Shown here piece after piece: positions 8,330 through 16,564 of a DNA stretch of 64,000 nucleotides. The translations under genes and the position numbers were made by a program. The stretch's first letter is position 1. The number at the start of each line of letters is the position of its first letter. This stretch comes from Amycolatopsis echigonensis (lineage in GTDB: Bacteria; Actinomycetota; Actinomycetes; Mycobacteriales; Pseudonocardiaceae), in the NCBI RefSeq assembly GCF_014174495.1, contig NZ_JACJHR010000039.1:16337-80336 (forward strand), given 5' to 3'. Under the pieces are notes generated by a model, which saw only the letters and a list, made by a program, of their open reading frames with translations, made no database searches and was not told the DNA's origin.

Positions 8330-9310
8330 TTGTCGCAGTCGTCCGGTCTGGTGTCGCGGATGGAACGGCGCCAGGTCGTCATCTATCTCGGCGCGCTGGC
8401 GGTCGGCGCACTGGCCGGCTGGGCGGCCCCGGCGGCCGGGCCGAGGCTGGAACCGGCGATCAACCCGGTGCTGGCGGCGCTGCTGTACGTCACGTTCCTG
8501 CAGGTGCCCGCCGCCGAACTGGGCCGTTCCCTTCGGGACGGCCGGTTTCTCGGCGCCGCGCTCGCGGTGAACTTCGCCGTCGTGCCGCTGGTCGTCGCGG
8601 CGATGTCCGTTTTCTTCCCGGCCGGGCAGGCGCTGCGGCTGGGCATGCTGCTCGTGCTGCTGGCCCCGTGCGTGGACTACGTGATCGTCTTCAGCGGCCT
8701 TGCCGGAGGCAGCAGCCGCCGGTTGCTCGCCGCGACCCCGTTGCTGCTGCTCGTGCAGATGCTCCTGCTGCCCGCGTTCCTGTTCCTCTTCCTCGGCGGG
8801 GACCTGGCGCGAGTCGTGCGGGCCGGGCCGTTTCTCGAAGCGTTTCTCGTGCTGATCGTGGTGCCGCTGGCCTTGGCCTGGCTGACTCAGGCGTGGGCGA
8901 CCCGGCACGCGAGCGGCCGCCGGTTCGCCGACGCGGCCGGGACCGCGATGGTGCCGTTGATGGCCGCGACACTGGCGATCGTGGTCGCGTCGCAGACCCC
9001 GAAGCTCCACGGTGAAGTGGGTCCGGTTGTTTCCGTGGTGCCGTTTTACGTGGTGTTCCTGGTGCTGATGGCGTTCGCGGGCCTGGCGGTCGCGCGGGCG
9101 TTCCGGTTGGACGTTCCGGCTGGGCGGGCGATCGTTTTCACCGGGGCGACGCGGAACTCGCTGGTGGTGCTTCCGTTGGCACTGGCGTTGCCGGACGGGT
9201 TCGCGGTCGCGGCGGTTGCGGTGGTTACGCAGACGTTGGTGGAGGTGGTCGGCATGGTGTGCTACGTCCGGCTGGTGCCTCGGTTGTTGCCGTCGGCCAG
9301 GCGGGGGTAG
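8330..9310 (+). CDS. BASS/ACR3-like sodium- or proton-coupled transporter
   Basis: Membrane protein of about 326 residues with ten hydrophobic segments, of the bile-acid/arsenite (BASS, ACR3) transporter fold. Visible signatures are the helix-breaking NPVLAALLYVTFLQVP early on and a GATRNSLVVLPLAL crossover motif near residue 265. No arsR or arsC lies nearby, so arsenite is only one candidate substrate. I chose TTG 8330 because GGAGGAG ends 8 bases before it; an ATG at 8359 lacks such a site. The last 49 bases overlap the convergent tRNA-synthetase remnant. Confidence 0.75.
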   Translation: MSQSSGLVSRMERRQVVIYLGALAVGALAGWAAPAAGPRLEPAINPVLAALLYVTFLQVPAAELGRSLRDGRFLGAALAVNFAVVPLVVAAMSVFFPAGQALRLGMLLVLLAPCVDYVIVFSGLAGGSSRRLLAATPLLLLVQMLLLPAFLFLFLGGDLARVVRAGPFLEAFLVLIVVPLALAWLTQAWATRHASGRRFADAAGTAMVPLMAATLAIVVASQTPKLHGEVGPVVSVVPFYVVFLVLMAFAGLAVARAFRLDVPAGRAIVFTGATRNSLVVLPLALALPDGFAVAAVAVVTQTLVEVVGMVCYVRLVPRLLPSARRG

Positions 9311-10515
9311 AGGCGCGCCGGTTTTCCGCCGTCGAGTCGCGCGTGCAGGCGGGCGGCTCCGTCCGGGAGGAACGGGGCGAGTTCCGTGGCGAGTGCCCGG
9401 CACGTGCCTACGAGGGTCCCGAGCGTTTCGTCCAGCTCGTCGCCGCTCAACGTCCAAGGCCGGGTCTGTTCGACGAACCGGTTGGCATCGGCGATCACGT
9501 CGACCAAAGCGCCGGTGGCAGCCCGGAAATCGAAGTCGGCGAGCGCCGCGTCGATCCGGCTGGCGAGGGCGGTGGCTGTCCTCAATGGACTCGACGGGGC
9601 GATCCGGCCGGAACGTCGGGCGAGGCTGAGCACGCGGTGCGCGAGGTTGCCGAGCCCGTGGGCGAGTTCTTGGTCGGCGCGGGCGATCAGCCGCGCTTCG
9701 GTGAAGTCGGTGTCGCCGAGCGGGGCGACTTCGCGCAGCAACCACCACCGGACGGCATCGGTGCCGTGCCGGTCGATCAGGTCGGTCGGGCGGACGGTGT
9801 TGCCCGCGCTCTTGGAGATCTTCGCGCCGTCGAGGGTGAGGTAGTCGTGCACGAAGACGGTGTCCGGCAGCCGTTCGCCCGCGGAGAGCAGCAGCGCGGG
9901 CCAGTAGACGGCATGGAACCGCAGGATGCCTTTGCCGATGACGTGCACTCGTTCGGCCGCCTCGGTCCAGCGCGACGGGTCGGCGGTCAGGTAGTTGGCG
10001 AGCGCGTCCCACCAGACGTAAATCACCTGATCCGGGTCGCCGGGCACCGGGATGCCCCAGCCGTCCGCCCGCGCGGCGGGCCGGGACACGCTGATGTCGG
10101 ACAGTCCGGAGCGGACGAACCCGAGCACCTCGCGGAGCCGGGCGGCGGGTTCGACCCGGAGGCGGCCGGATTCCAGCAGTTGCCGGATTTCGCCGGAGTA
10201 GCGGGAAAGCCGGAAGAACCAGTTCCGCTCGGTGACTGACTCTGGCGGGGCTTCGTGTTCGGGGCAGCGTTCGTTGTCGGGATAGAACTGTTCGCAGCCC
10301 AGGCAGTAGCGGCCGGTGTAGTCGCGGAGGTAGAAGTCGCCGCGCCGGGCGCTGGCTTGCCACAACCGTCGGACGCCTTCGCGGTGCCGCCGATCGGCGC
10401 TGGTGCGGACGAAGTCGTCGACGGCCAGCGCGTGTTTGATTGCGCCGGCTCCGCCGTCGCGGGCGGGATCGCGTCGGCGTCTGGAGGAGCGGTGCGCCCG
10501 CCTGGGGGCGGTCAC
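9262..10515 (-). pseudogene. Methionyl-tRNA synthetase paralogue lacking its N-terminus
   Basis: The readable 417 residues match the middle and C-terminal parts of a class I methionyl-tRNA synthetase: zinc-knuckle-like CLGCEQFYPDNERCPEH (71-87), IYVWWDALANYL, VHVIGKGILRFHAVYWPA, the KMSKS-type loop AKISKS (231-236) and an anticodon-binding helical domain. The HIGH motif and about the first 90 residues of the Rossmann fold are missing. Homology begins near 10440, directly beside a 32-bp inverted repeat (10463-10546), and the first 20 codons run through that repeat. Without HIGH it cannot activate methionine, so I call it a pseudogene; a non-catalytic role cannot be excluded. Confidence 0.65.
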
Positions 10516-10546
10516 ACCGCTCTTCCAGACGCCGACGCGATCCCGC
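10463..10546. repeat. 32-bp inverted repeat at the truncated end of the synthetase gene
   Basis: Arms 10463-10494 and 10515-10546 are reverse complements with one mismatch (31 of 32) around a 20-base loop. The core is GATCGCGTCGGCGTCTGG. It sits where the MetRS N-terminal half should be. It could be a recombination scar, a small insertion or a strong transcription-stopping hairpin. Confidence 0.75.
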
Positions 10547-10656
10547 GTTCGGGTCCGGTCAGCGCACGACGGCAGGCCCTGGGGGTGGGGTTTGTCATCC
10601 GGGCGATGTTCAGCTCTTCGTAGTGGCCGATCGTTCCGGCACCACTGGTTTTCCAG

Positions 10657-11121
10657 TCAGCGTCCGGTGGCGCCGTCGATCAGCTCGCGCAGGATGTCGG
10701 CGTGTCCGGCGTGCCGTCCGGTTTCCTCGATCATGTGCGTCAGCGCCCAGCGGACGCTCGGGCCGTCGCGTCCGGGCACCGGGGCAGCGAGGTCCGGGCA
10801 GCTGTCGAGAAGTTCGTTGGCTCGCTGGACTGTTTCCCGGTAGCGGTCGACCACCTCGGCGACGCTGTCCTCGGTGCGGAACGTCGACGGCCAATTCCTG
10901 ACCGTCTCGCCGAGAAACAACGACCGCTCCACGAAGATCAGGTGGTTGAGCAGGCCGAGCAGATTCGTGCCGGACGGCACCGCGGCGGCGTGGGCTTCGG
11001 GTTCCGGCGCACCGTCGACCTTGGCGGCGACGGAGGTGCGGAGATAGTCGAGAAATCCGCGCAGGACTTCGGTTTCGCTGCTTCCGGTGCGGGGCGGCGG
11101 GGTGTCGCGGCGGCGGGCCAC
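10657..11121 (-). CDS. DinB-family protein (DUF664-type)
   Basis: Four-helix-bundle protein of 154 residues, of the DinB/DUF664 group, which includes mycothiol- or bacillithiol-dependent transferases. Visible features are the N-terminal EVLRGFLDYLRTSV, a metal-ligand-type LGLLNHLIFVERSLFLG (His in helix 2) and ALTHMIEETGRHAGHADILREL, whose HxxxH supplies two more ligands. These three histidines fit the family metal site. The start is GTG 11121 after AAGGAGA. It follows the methyltransferase by 17 bases and is probably in the same operon. The substrate is unknown. Confidence 0.82.
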   Translation of the reverse strand: MARRRDTPPPRTGSSETEVLRGFLDYLRTSVAAKVDGAPEPEAHAAAVPSGTNLLGLLNHLIFVERSLFLGETVRNWPSTFRTEDSVAEVVDRYRETVQRANELLDSCPDLAAPVPGRDGPSVRWALTHMIEETGRHAGHADILRELIDGATGR

Positions 11122-11138
11122 AGCGGTCTCCTTGAGGT

Positions 11139-11735
11139 TCAGGCGGCGCGGCGGATCAGCAGGACGTGGTCGACGACCTCGGCGGTCTGGCCGTTCGGTC
11201 CGGTCGCGAGACGGGTGGGGGAGTCCGCGCGCTCGACGGTCCACCCGGCAGGATCGAGGCCCAGGTCGGCGGCGATCTCCGCCGGGCCGGGGAAACGCGC
11301 GTCCGGGTCTTGGTTCCACGACCACGGCGCACTCGAACCGTGGTCCACGACCAGCAACCGGCCGCCGGGCCGGAGTGCGTGCGCGGCGGTGCGCAGGACC
11401 GTCGTCCGGTCCAGTTCGAAGGGCGTCTGCAGGTAGTGCGCCGTCACGAGGTCGAATTCCCCGGCCGGGAAGCTGACCCGCAGGTCGTGCCGCACGGCGG
11501 TGATCCGCGTGCCGGCGAGGCGGTTGACCGCGACGGCCGAGATGTCGGTCGCGGTCACGGTCCAGCCGCGCCCGGCGAGCCAGCGCGCGTCGCCGCCGTT
11601 GCCGCAGCCCAGGTCGAGCGCGTCGCCGGGCGGAAGCTCGGAGACGATTTCCTCGAGGCGGGCGTTCGGCCGCGGGTCCGCGGGCGGCCGGGCGGCGTGG
11701 ACTTCGTCCCAGAACAGGGTCGCGTCGGTGGTCAT
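11139..11735 (-). CDS. Class I SAM-dependent methyltransferase
   Basis: Cytosolic methyltransferase of 198 residues. SAM motif I is ALDLGCGNGGDARWLA (about 43-58), the acidic residue ending strand 2 lies in VTATDIS, and post-I/II motifs are FDLVTAHYLQTPF and HALRPGGRLLVVDHG. It resembles TehB/UbiE-like small-molecule methyltransferases. ATG 11735 has GAGGAG 7 bases upstream, which supports it as a separate gene even though the upstream frame has no stop before it. The substrate cannot be read from the sequence. Confidence 0.85.
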   Translation of the reverse strand: MTTDATLFWDEVHAARPPADPRPNARLEEIVSELPPGDALDLGCGNGGDARWLAGRGWTVTATDISAVAVNRLAGTRITAVRHDLRVSFPAGEFDLVTAHYLQTPFELDRTTVLRTAAHALRPGGRLLVVDHGSSAPWSWNQDPDARFPGPAEIAADLGLDPAGWTVERADSPTRLATGPNGQTAEVVDHVLLIRRAA

Positions 11736-12278
11736 CGGTCGGCTCCTCGGGTCGGTGTGCGCCCAGAGTCGCCGCAACCGTGCCGGGAGCGCACGCGATC
11801 TTGCCGGAACGGCAATTCCCGCGTGCTGGACAGTGGCCGGGGAGCCCGGCGCGATCGAGATGGCGCCCCGGTCCCCGGAACTCGCCGCGGACGGTTGCCC
11901 GCTGTGGCACCTCGGCGGGGTTTCCCGCGACCACGCGCACGGCTGCCGCGACCCGCCCAGCAGGAGCAGCACGTCCGGGCTCACGCCCGCGCGCACCCGC
12001 GAGGCGAGCTCCGGCGACGTTGTCCCGAGTGCCGAGTAGACCGCGCGGACCAGGCACCTCGCCGCGTGCGGGGAACGCCTGGTGCGCAACGAGATCTCCA
12101 TCAGGAGGGCCTCGCGGTCGCACGTGCGGGCGCGGCTCGGCGCGACGATGCCCAGCCGGGTTTGCTCGGCCAGAGGAAGACATCGCAGCAGGCTGTCGAC
12201 GACGCAGTCGATCGCGAGCCGGTTCAGTTCGGTGCGACGCAGGCGAGGCCCGGGCAGAATTTCCTTCCGCGCCACCAT
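11736..12278 (-). CDS. Hypothetical protein, DUF2267-like N-terminus, frame open into the methyltransferase
   Basis: A frame from ATG 12278 (AGGAG 10 bases upstream) encodes two helical stretches, LNRLAIDCVVDSLLRCLPL and ARCLVRAVYSALG, similar in pattern to DUF2267 repeats. After about residue 110 the composition becomes Ser/Arg/Pro/Cys-rich and does not look like a folded protein. There is no stop before the methyltransferase ATG, so either a 379-residue fusion is made, or the native stop was lost by a frameshift. Third-position GC stays high until about 11815. Function unknown. Confidence 0.4.
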
Positions 12279-12381
12279 GGACCATCAACTCCTGGGCGCA
12301 GAGTAGCCGATCCTCCGCCCCGGGTGACGTTCCTGTTCCATGCGGCGGAAAACGATCCGGCGGCGCTCCCTGGTCGACGGT

Positions 12382-12687
12382 TCAGCCGGGCGAGCCGGAC
12401 AAAACGGCGAGCCGGTCCAGGGACTCGCGGATCCGCGCGGGCACGTCGTCGCGGCGCGGGCCGGCCGGAACCGACAGGTGCAGCGTCGCGTGGCTCGTGC
12501 CCGCCGCGCCCGGACGGACCTGAAGCCAGCCGCCGTCCCATTCCAGCCGGAGCTGGTCGCGGCGACCGGCCGGGGGCACGGCGACCGGCTCCGGCATCCA
12601 TTCGTTCAGGCGGGCGGCGTCGGCCGCGGCGGCGTAGACATGCTCCGCGGGCGCGGGCATTCTCCGTTCGGCCTCGAACTCGCTCAT
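12382..12687 (-). CDS. Short SRPBCC-fold protein
   Basis: A 101-residue protein of the START/SRPBCC hydrophobic-ligand fold. The N-terminal FEAERRMPAPAEHVYAAAAD segment and the helix ARLNEWMP are typical; later strands are short, so it is smaller than the usual 140-160 residues. No Shine-Dalgarno is seen; instead a sigmaB-type promoter ends 8 bases before ATG 12687. Ligand unknown. It is separated from the DUF6292-like gene by about 60 bases. Confidence 0.65.
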   Translation of the reverse strand: MSEFEAERRMPAPAEHVYAAAADAARLNEWMPEPVAVPPAGRRDQLRLEWDGGWLQVRPGAAGTSHATLHLSVPAGPRRDDVPARIRESLDRLAVLSGSPG

Positions 12688-12695
12688 GGCCGTGG

Positions 12696-12721
12696 CTACC
12701 CGTTTCGCGGCGGCGCGAAAC
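12696..12721 (-). promoter_or_regulatory. sigmaB-type promoter of the SRPBCC gene
   Basis: Minus strand GTTT (12721-12718), 16 bases, GGGTAG (12701-12696), 8 bases to ATG 12687. Confidence 0.5.
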
Positions 12722-12748
12722 CGGGGGAGTCCACTGTGGACGCTCGGG

Positions 12749-13180
12749 TCACACCACCTCGCGCAGGATGGCGTCGAGGTCCGCCGGGGTGCCCAGGGTG
12801 CGGAGTTCGGGCGGTGCGAGGCAGCCGATCCGGTGGTCGTCGTCGCGCACCGCGGCGGCGAACTCGGCGACGCGGGAAGCGGGCGGCGCGATCGACGGCC
12901 CGCCCAGGTAGCGGATGACGATCAGGTCCTCGCCGGAATGCGTTTCCACGGCCGCGGCCCAGCCGTGGATCTCGTCCCACAGCAGGGCGACGTCGCGGCC
13001 GGGGTAGGCGGGCAGGTGCCCGTCGAGGGCGACGTAGGCCGATACCGGGGTGTCGTGGTCGACGGTGCAGGATTCGAGGCCGATGCCCAGGGCGCCGGTG
13101 ACGTCGGCGAGGTAGTTCCACAAGCGCACCACTGCCGGGTGCGACGGTCTGGTCTGGGCGGTGTGCAGCGGCAGGGACAC
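12749..13180 (-). CDS. DUF6292-like hypothetical protein
   Basis: Cytosolic protein of about 143 residues that I associate with actinobacterial DUF6292 proteins. Recognisable stretches are VRLWNYLADVTGALGI, AYVALDGHLPAYPGRDVALL, WDEIHGWAAAVETHSGED and IRYLGGPSIAPPASRVAEF. Function is unknown. I chose GTG 13180, which has AAAGG about 9 bases upstream; the frame is open to GTG 13252, whose 24 extra residues look non-conserved. It faces away from the HSP18-regulator-like gene. Confidence 0.65.
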   Translation of the reverse strand: MSLPLHTAQTRPSHPAVVRLWNYLADVTGALGIGLESCTVDHDTPVSAYVALDGHLPAYPGRDVALLWDEIHGWAAAVETHSGEDLIVIRYLGGPSIAPPASRVAEFAAAVRDDDHRIGCLAPPELRTLGTPADLDAILREVV

Positions 13181-13402
13181 GAGGACAACGCCTTTCTCGC
13201 GCGAAGGACTGACACGGACCAGGGGTGGCCTGGTCTGCGCCACGGGCCGCATCCGAAGACGCGGCGGGTATTCCGGCTAGCGGCCGGAAAGCGCCCTGGC
13301 GGGCGGTGCGGACGTGATTCCCGGCCGAGGGGTGCGGGAAACCTGGAGGACGCGGCGAATCGGCCCGCGGGGCCGGCAGGTCATCGGAGTCACCTCCACC
13401 GC

Positions 13403-13432
13403 TCGACAGGGGACGCCCTTTTCTTCTAGCAT
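13403..13432 (+). promoter_or_regulatory. Putative housekeeping promoter of the HSP18-regulator-like gene
   Basis: -35 TCGACA (13403-13408, 5 of 6 to TTGACA), an 18-base spacer and -10-like TAGCAT (13427-13432). Two operator-like repeats start at the next base. Confidence 0.45.
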
Positions 13433-13475
13433 GTCGTCAAAAGGATGACAACTGTCGAGTCGTCGAGAGGATGAC
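13433..13475 (+). promoter_or_regulatory. Paired operator repeats upstream of the HSP18-regulator-like gene
   Basis: Two copies of GTCGTCRARAGGATGAC at 13433-13449 and 13459-13475 differ at two positions and are 26 bp apart. Each is an imperfect inverted repeat (GTCGTC against GATGAC). The second includes the ribosome-binding GAGAGGA just before ATG 13479, so bound protein could block both transcription and translation start. Confidence 0.55.
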
Positions 13476-13478
13476 GCG

Positions 13479-14090
13479 ATGGCGGAGGTGGAGCCCAGCC
13501 TGCTGCTCCAAGGCGTCCGCGAGGCGGTGCAGGCCGCCCGGGACGGGGGTGCGGCGGCCGACCGGTCGCTGGCCGCGCTGTCCGCGCTGCGGGCGCTGCG
13601 CGACCAGCTCGGCGAATGGGAACCGGAACTGATCGCGGCCGCGCGCGCGGCGGGCGCGAGCTGGGCCGTGCTGGCCCCGGCGCTGGGCGTGGCGAGCAGA
13701 CAGGCGGCCGAGCGCCGGTACCTGCGGCTGCGGCCGTCGGCGACCGGCGAGACCACCGGCGAAGCACGCGTCGACGCCGAACGCGGCCGCCGCGCGGGAG
13801 ACCGGGCGGTAGCGGACTGGGCCCGGCGCAACGCTGCGGTGCTGCGCCGGCTGGCCGCGGAGGCCAGTGCCGCGCCCGACCTGGACCCCGCCGGACAGGA
13901 AAGCGCCGACCGGCTCGGAGTGGCGCTGGGAGAGGACGATGTCACGAACCTGCTGCCGCCGCTGGCGGACGTGCGCGTGCACCTCGAACCACGACACGCG
14001 GCGCTGGCGGACCGGGTCGGCGAGATCAGCGAGCACACGAACCGCTTGCGCCAGGACGCGGCCGGACAGCGGCGCGGCCGTTCGCGATAA
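13479..14090 (+). CDS. HSP18-regulator-like DNA-binding protein
   Basis: A 203-residue, mostly helical protein like the actinomycete proteins often labelled HSP18 transcriptional regulator. The diagnostic core is the HTH-like ELIAAARAAGASW, ALAPALGVASRQAAERRY (about residues 46-80); a Glu/Arg/Ala-rich helical region and an ADVRVHLEPRHAALADRV segment follow. Two operator-like repeats lie immediately upstream, so autoregulation is likely. No small heat-shock gene is adjacent. The label comes from memory of similar annotations and is less certain than the DNA-binding call. Confidence 0.65.
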   Translation: MAEVEPSLLLQGVREAVQAARDGGAAADRSLAALSALRALRDQLGEWEPELIAAARAAGASWAVLAPALGVASRQAAERRYLRLRPSATGETTGEARVDAERGRRAGDRAVADWARRNAAVLRRLAAEASAAPDLDPAGQESADRLGVALGEDDVTNLLPPLADVRVHLEPRHAALADRVGEISEHTNRLRQDAAGQRRGRSR

Positions 14091-14704
14091 GCGGGAGTGG
14101 GCGCGTTGCCCGGATCCCGGCGTGCTGGTCTGCCGGGACGGGTCGGCGAGCGCGTCGGCAAGGTCGCGTGGGCCGGTGGGGCAGCTGTCCGTGCTGAGTC
14201 GCGTCAGGTGCGCGGCTGGCGGCGACGTGCGCGCTGCGCGTGCCGCGTCGCCTCGGCCTGCGGGGCCAGGCCGCCGGACAGCGGCGTGGCCGGGCGTAGC
14301 GGCCCGACCTGGGCAACCCGCTGGCAGGGACGCAGCCGGAATCGCGCGTCTATCGGCCGTGCGCGGACGCGGCGAGGCAGTAGCGCACCCGTCCGTACTG
14401 CGCCGCGTCCCCGGAGCCGCTGCGGGATCGGTGCGCGTCTCGAGTCGCGGCCTGCCGCGTCGGCGAGTGCTCCGGTCGGCCTTGGCGGGACCCGGCCGGG
14501 CGGTTCCGGAGCCGCCCGCGGTGAGCCGAATGTCTCTTCCCGGTGCCCCGCGCTGCCGATGTCCCCGGGATCCGAGATCATTTCCGGCGGCGGCATTTCG
14601 TGCGAGCCGTCGATGTGAGGCATGCTATTCGCGGTTGAGCAGCCAGCCGCGTACTTTTCCTGCCCGGACGCTGGAGTGCCGGGCTTCCTGAGGAGGGAAA
14701 GAGC
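14091..14704. other. 614-base stretch with no recognisable gene
   Basis: Very GC-rich, with open frames on both strands but none resembling a known family or having a convincing ribosome site. It contains an almost exact 20-base copy (14273-14292, one mismatch) of the end of the preceding gene (14061-14080), which suggests decayed duplicated DNA. The last 40 bases hold the GAGGAGGG ribosome site of the STAS gene. Confidence 0.5.
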
Positions 14705-14705
14705 G

Positions 14706-15077
14706 ATGAGTGAGCTGACCGACCCGGTGATCGACCCGCCGGGTTCGCTGTCGATCGAACGGGCCGACCGCGCTCCCGCGACGGTGCTGGCCCTGCACGG
14801 GGACCTGGACCTCGGGACCGCCCCGAAATTGACGGCCGCGGTCGCCGAAACCGTCACCGGGAAGCCCCCGGTGCTGGTCCTGGACCTGACCGGGGTCGAC
14901 TTTCTCGCGTCGGCGGGGCTGACGGCGCTGCTGGCCGTGTGCCGGGAGGCGCCGGAGGGCACCGAGGTGCGGATCGTGGCGTCCGGCCGCGCGACCCTGC
15001 GGCCGATCCAGCTCACCGGCCTGGAGCAGAGCCTGCCGCTGTACCGCACGCTCGACGAGGCGCTGGCCGAGAACTGA
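14706..15077 (+). CDS. STAS-domain anti-sigma-factor antagonist
   Basis: A 123-residue cytosolic STAS protein of the SpoIIAA/RsbV type. The core LHGDLDLGTAPKLTAAVAE is followed by VLVLDLTGVDFLASAGLTAL, where the serine in LASAGL is the residue phosphorylated by RsbW-type kinases. The unphosphorylated form would bind the anti-sigma factor and free the sigma factor. ATG 14706 follows GAGGAGGG. It abuts the convergent GAF-PP2C phosphatase, and an RsbW-like ATPase lies at 16565: all three partner-switching roles are within 2.3 kb. Confidence 0.88.
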   Translation: MSELTDPVIDPPGSLSIERADRAPATVLALHGDLDLGTAPKLTAAVAETVTGKPPVLVLDLTGVDFLASAGLTALLAVCREAPEGTEVRIVASGRATLRPIQLTGLEQSLPLYRTLDEALAEN

Positions 15078-16304
15078 TCAGTGCGTTTCCGCCCCCGCAG
15101 TGCGCTGGAGCACCACGAGTGCGACGTCGTCCTGCGGGGGGCGGGACCCCACCATCGCGGCCATGATCCGTGCGCAGGCCCGTTCCGGGTCCTCCGGCCG
15201 GACCAGTTCGGCGAGCTGGTCCATGCCGGTGTCGACGAGGCGGTCCCGGCGCTCGACGAGACCGTCGGTGTAGAAGGCCGCGACGGCTCCCGGCGGCAGG
15301 TCCACGGTGGTGGTGCGCCGGTCGAGAGTGGCCCCGACGGTCAGGCCGACCGGCGGGTCCGGCGGGGCCGGAACGAGTTCGGCCGGTTTGCCCGGCGAAG
15401 CGACGACGGGCGGAAGGTGCCCGGCGAGCGACAGCGCCATGCGCGTGTGGCCGGGTCTGAGGATGCCGTAGGCGACCGTCGCCATCACACCGTGCTCGAA
15501 GTGATTCGCCTTGCGGTCGAGTTTGGCGAGGACTTCGGCGGGATCGTCGCAGTCGAGCGCGTAGGCGCGCAGCGCGCTGCGGAGCCGTCCCATGATGACC
15601 GCCGCTTCGAGGCCGTGTCCGGACACGTCGCCCATCACGATCCCGGTCTGGTTGCCGGGAAGCCGGAAGACGTCGTACCAGTCGCCGCCGAGCCCGGCCT
15701 CCGCGCCCGGCACGTAGCGCGCGGCCAGGCGGAGGCCGTCGACGGCGGGGAGGATGCCCGGCAGCAGGCTGCGCTGGAGGGCAATGGTCGCGGCCTGGTT
15801 CTGGTGCATGGTCTCCGCCTGCAGCACGGCCGCCAGCCGCTCAGCGAGCAGCCGCACGGTCTCGATGTCGGTGGTCGTGAACCGGCGCTCCCGCACGGAC
15901 CCGACGTGCAGCACGCCGACCAGTTCGGTGCCGGCCAGCATCGGGACCCCGAGCATGGTGTGCAGGCCGCGCTCGGACAGCAGCGCGTTGATCACCGTGG
16001 TCTTGTCGACGCGGTCGATGACGACGGGCTCCCGGCTCGCGGCGACCGTTCCGGCGAACCCCACGCCGACCGGCACCTGGACGCCCTGGTAGACCTCCTC
16101 CTCGAGGCCCGCCGCCGCGACGGCGACGAGGCGCTGCCAGCGGGACTCGTGCCGGAGCACGGTGGCGGTGTCGACGTCGAGGACCGTGCAAGCCCGGGCG
16201 AGGATCTTCGCGAGATTCTCGCCGAGGTCGGCATTGCTCGTCCCGTCGCCGAGGATTTCGGCGAGACGAGTGCGCGATTCGGGCTCCGGCGCGTGAAGCG
16301 GCAT
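15078..16304 (-). CDS. GAF-domain SpoIIE-type PP2C phosphatase
   Basis: Signalling phosphatase of 408 residues. A GAF sensor occupies about residues 15-165; a SpoIIE-type PP2C domain follows, with metal-binding GGDWYDVFRL, IVMGDVSGHGLEAA, AFYTDGLVERRD and the terminal PQDDVALVVLQR. It should dephosphorylate a STAS antagonist such as its convergent neighbour and so activate a sigma factor. ATG 16304 has no Shine-Dalgarno, but a TANNNT-type TACTGT ends 6 bases before it, so a leaderless start is possible. The GAF ligand is unknown. Confidence 0.87.
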   Translation of the reverse strand: MPLHAPEPESRTRLAEILGDGTSNADLGENLAKILARACTVLDVDTATVLRHESRWQRLVAVAAAGLEEEVYQGVQVPVGVGFAGTVAASREPVVIDRVDKTTVINALLSERGLHTMLGVPMLAGTELVGVLHVGSVRERRFTTTDIETVRLLAERLAAVLQAETMHQNQAATIALQRSLLPGILPAVDGLRLAARYVPGAEAGLGGDWYDVFRLPGNQTGIVMGDVSGHGLEAAVIMGRLRSALRAYALDCDDPAEVLAKLDRKANHFEHGVMATVAYGILRPGHTRMALSLAGHLPPVVASPGKPAELVPAPPDPPVGLTVGATLDRRTTTVDLPPGAVAAFYTDGLVERRDRLVDTGMDQLAELVRPEDPERACARIMAAMVGSRPPQDDVALVVLQRTAGAETH

Positions 16305-16564
16305 GCAGCGACAGTAGCCGAACCGGCGCGGGGGTCCAGAGATGTGCGTCGGCAGGTGTGAAGTCTGCCCTGTCCGGGTACGCCCGATTGGGCATCGACG
16401 AAGTCGAGAACGAGAAGGGGACTTCCCCACGTGAGGTCAAGCGGCTGCGGCGAGGGACGGCGAAGCGCGGCGGCGTTTTCCGGCATGGAAGCTTCCCCGC
16501 ATCCCGCCGAGCCGCCGGCGGGAGAGGGGTCCTGTTGTCCTGGCCAACAGAAGAGGGACCGGCG

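Noticed and set aside
10547..10656. Short minus-strand frame ending GHYEELNIARMTNPTPRAC as a leader peptide or the lost MetRS N-terminus
   Set aside because: It contains no HIGH motif and no run of Met codons, and stops inside the inverted repeat; nothing supports attenuation.
14097..14618. 173-codon plus-strand frame in the 14.1-14.7 kb gap
   Set aside because: No family resemblance, Arg/Ser/Cys-rich, no convincing ribosome site, and it overlaps a duplicated fragment.
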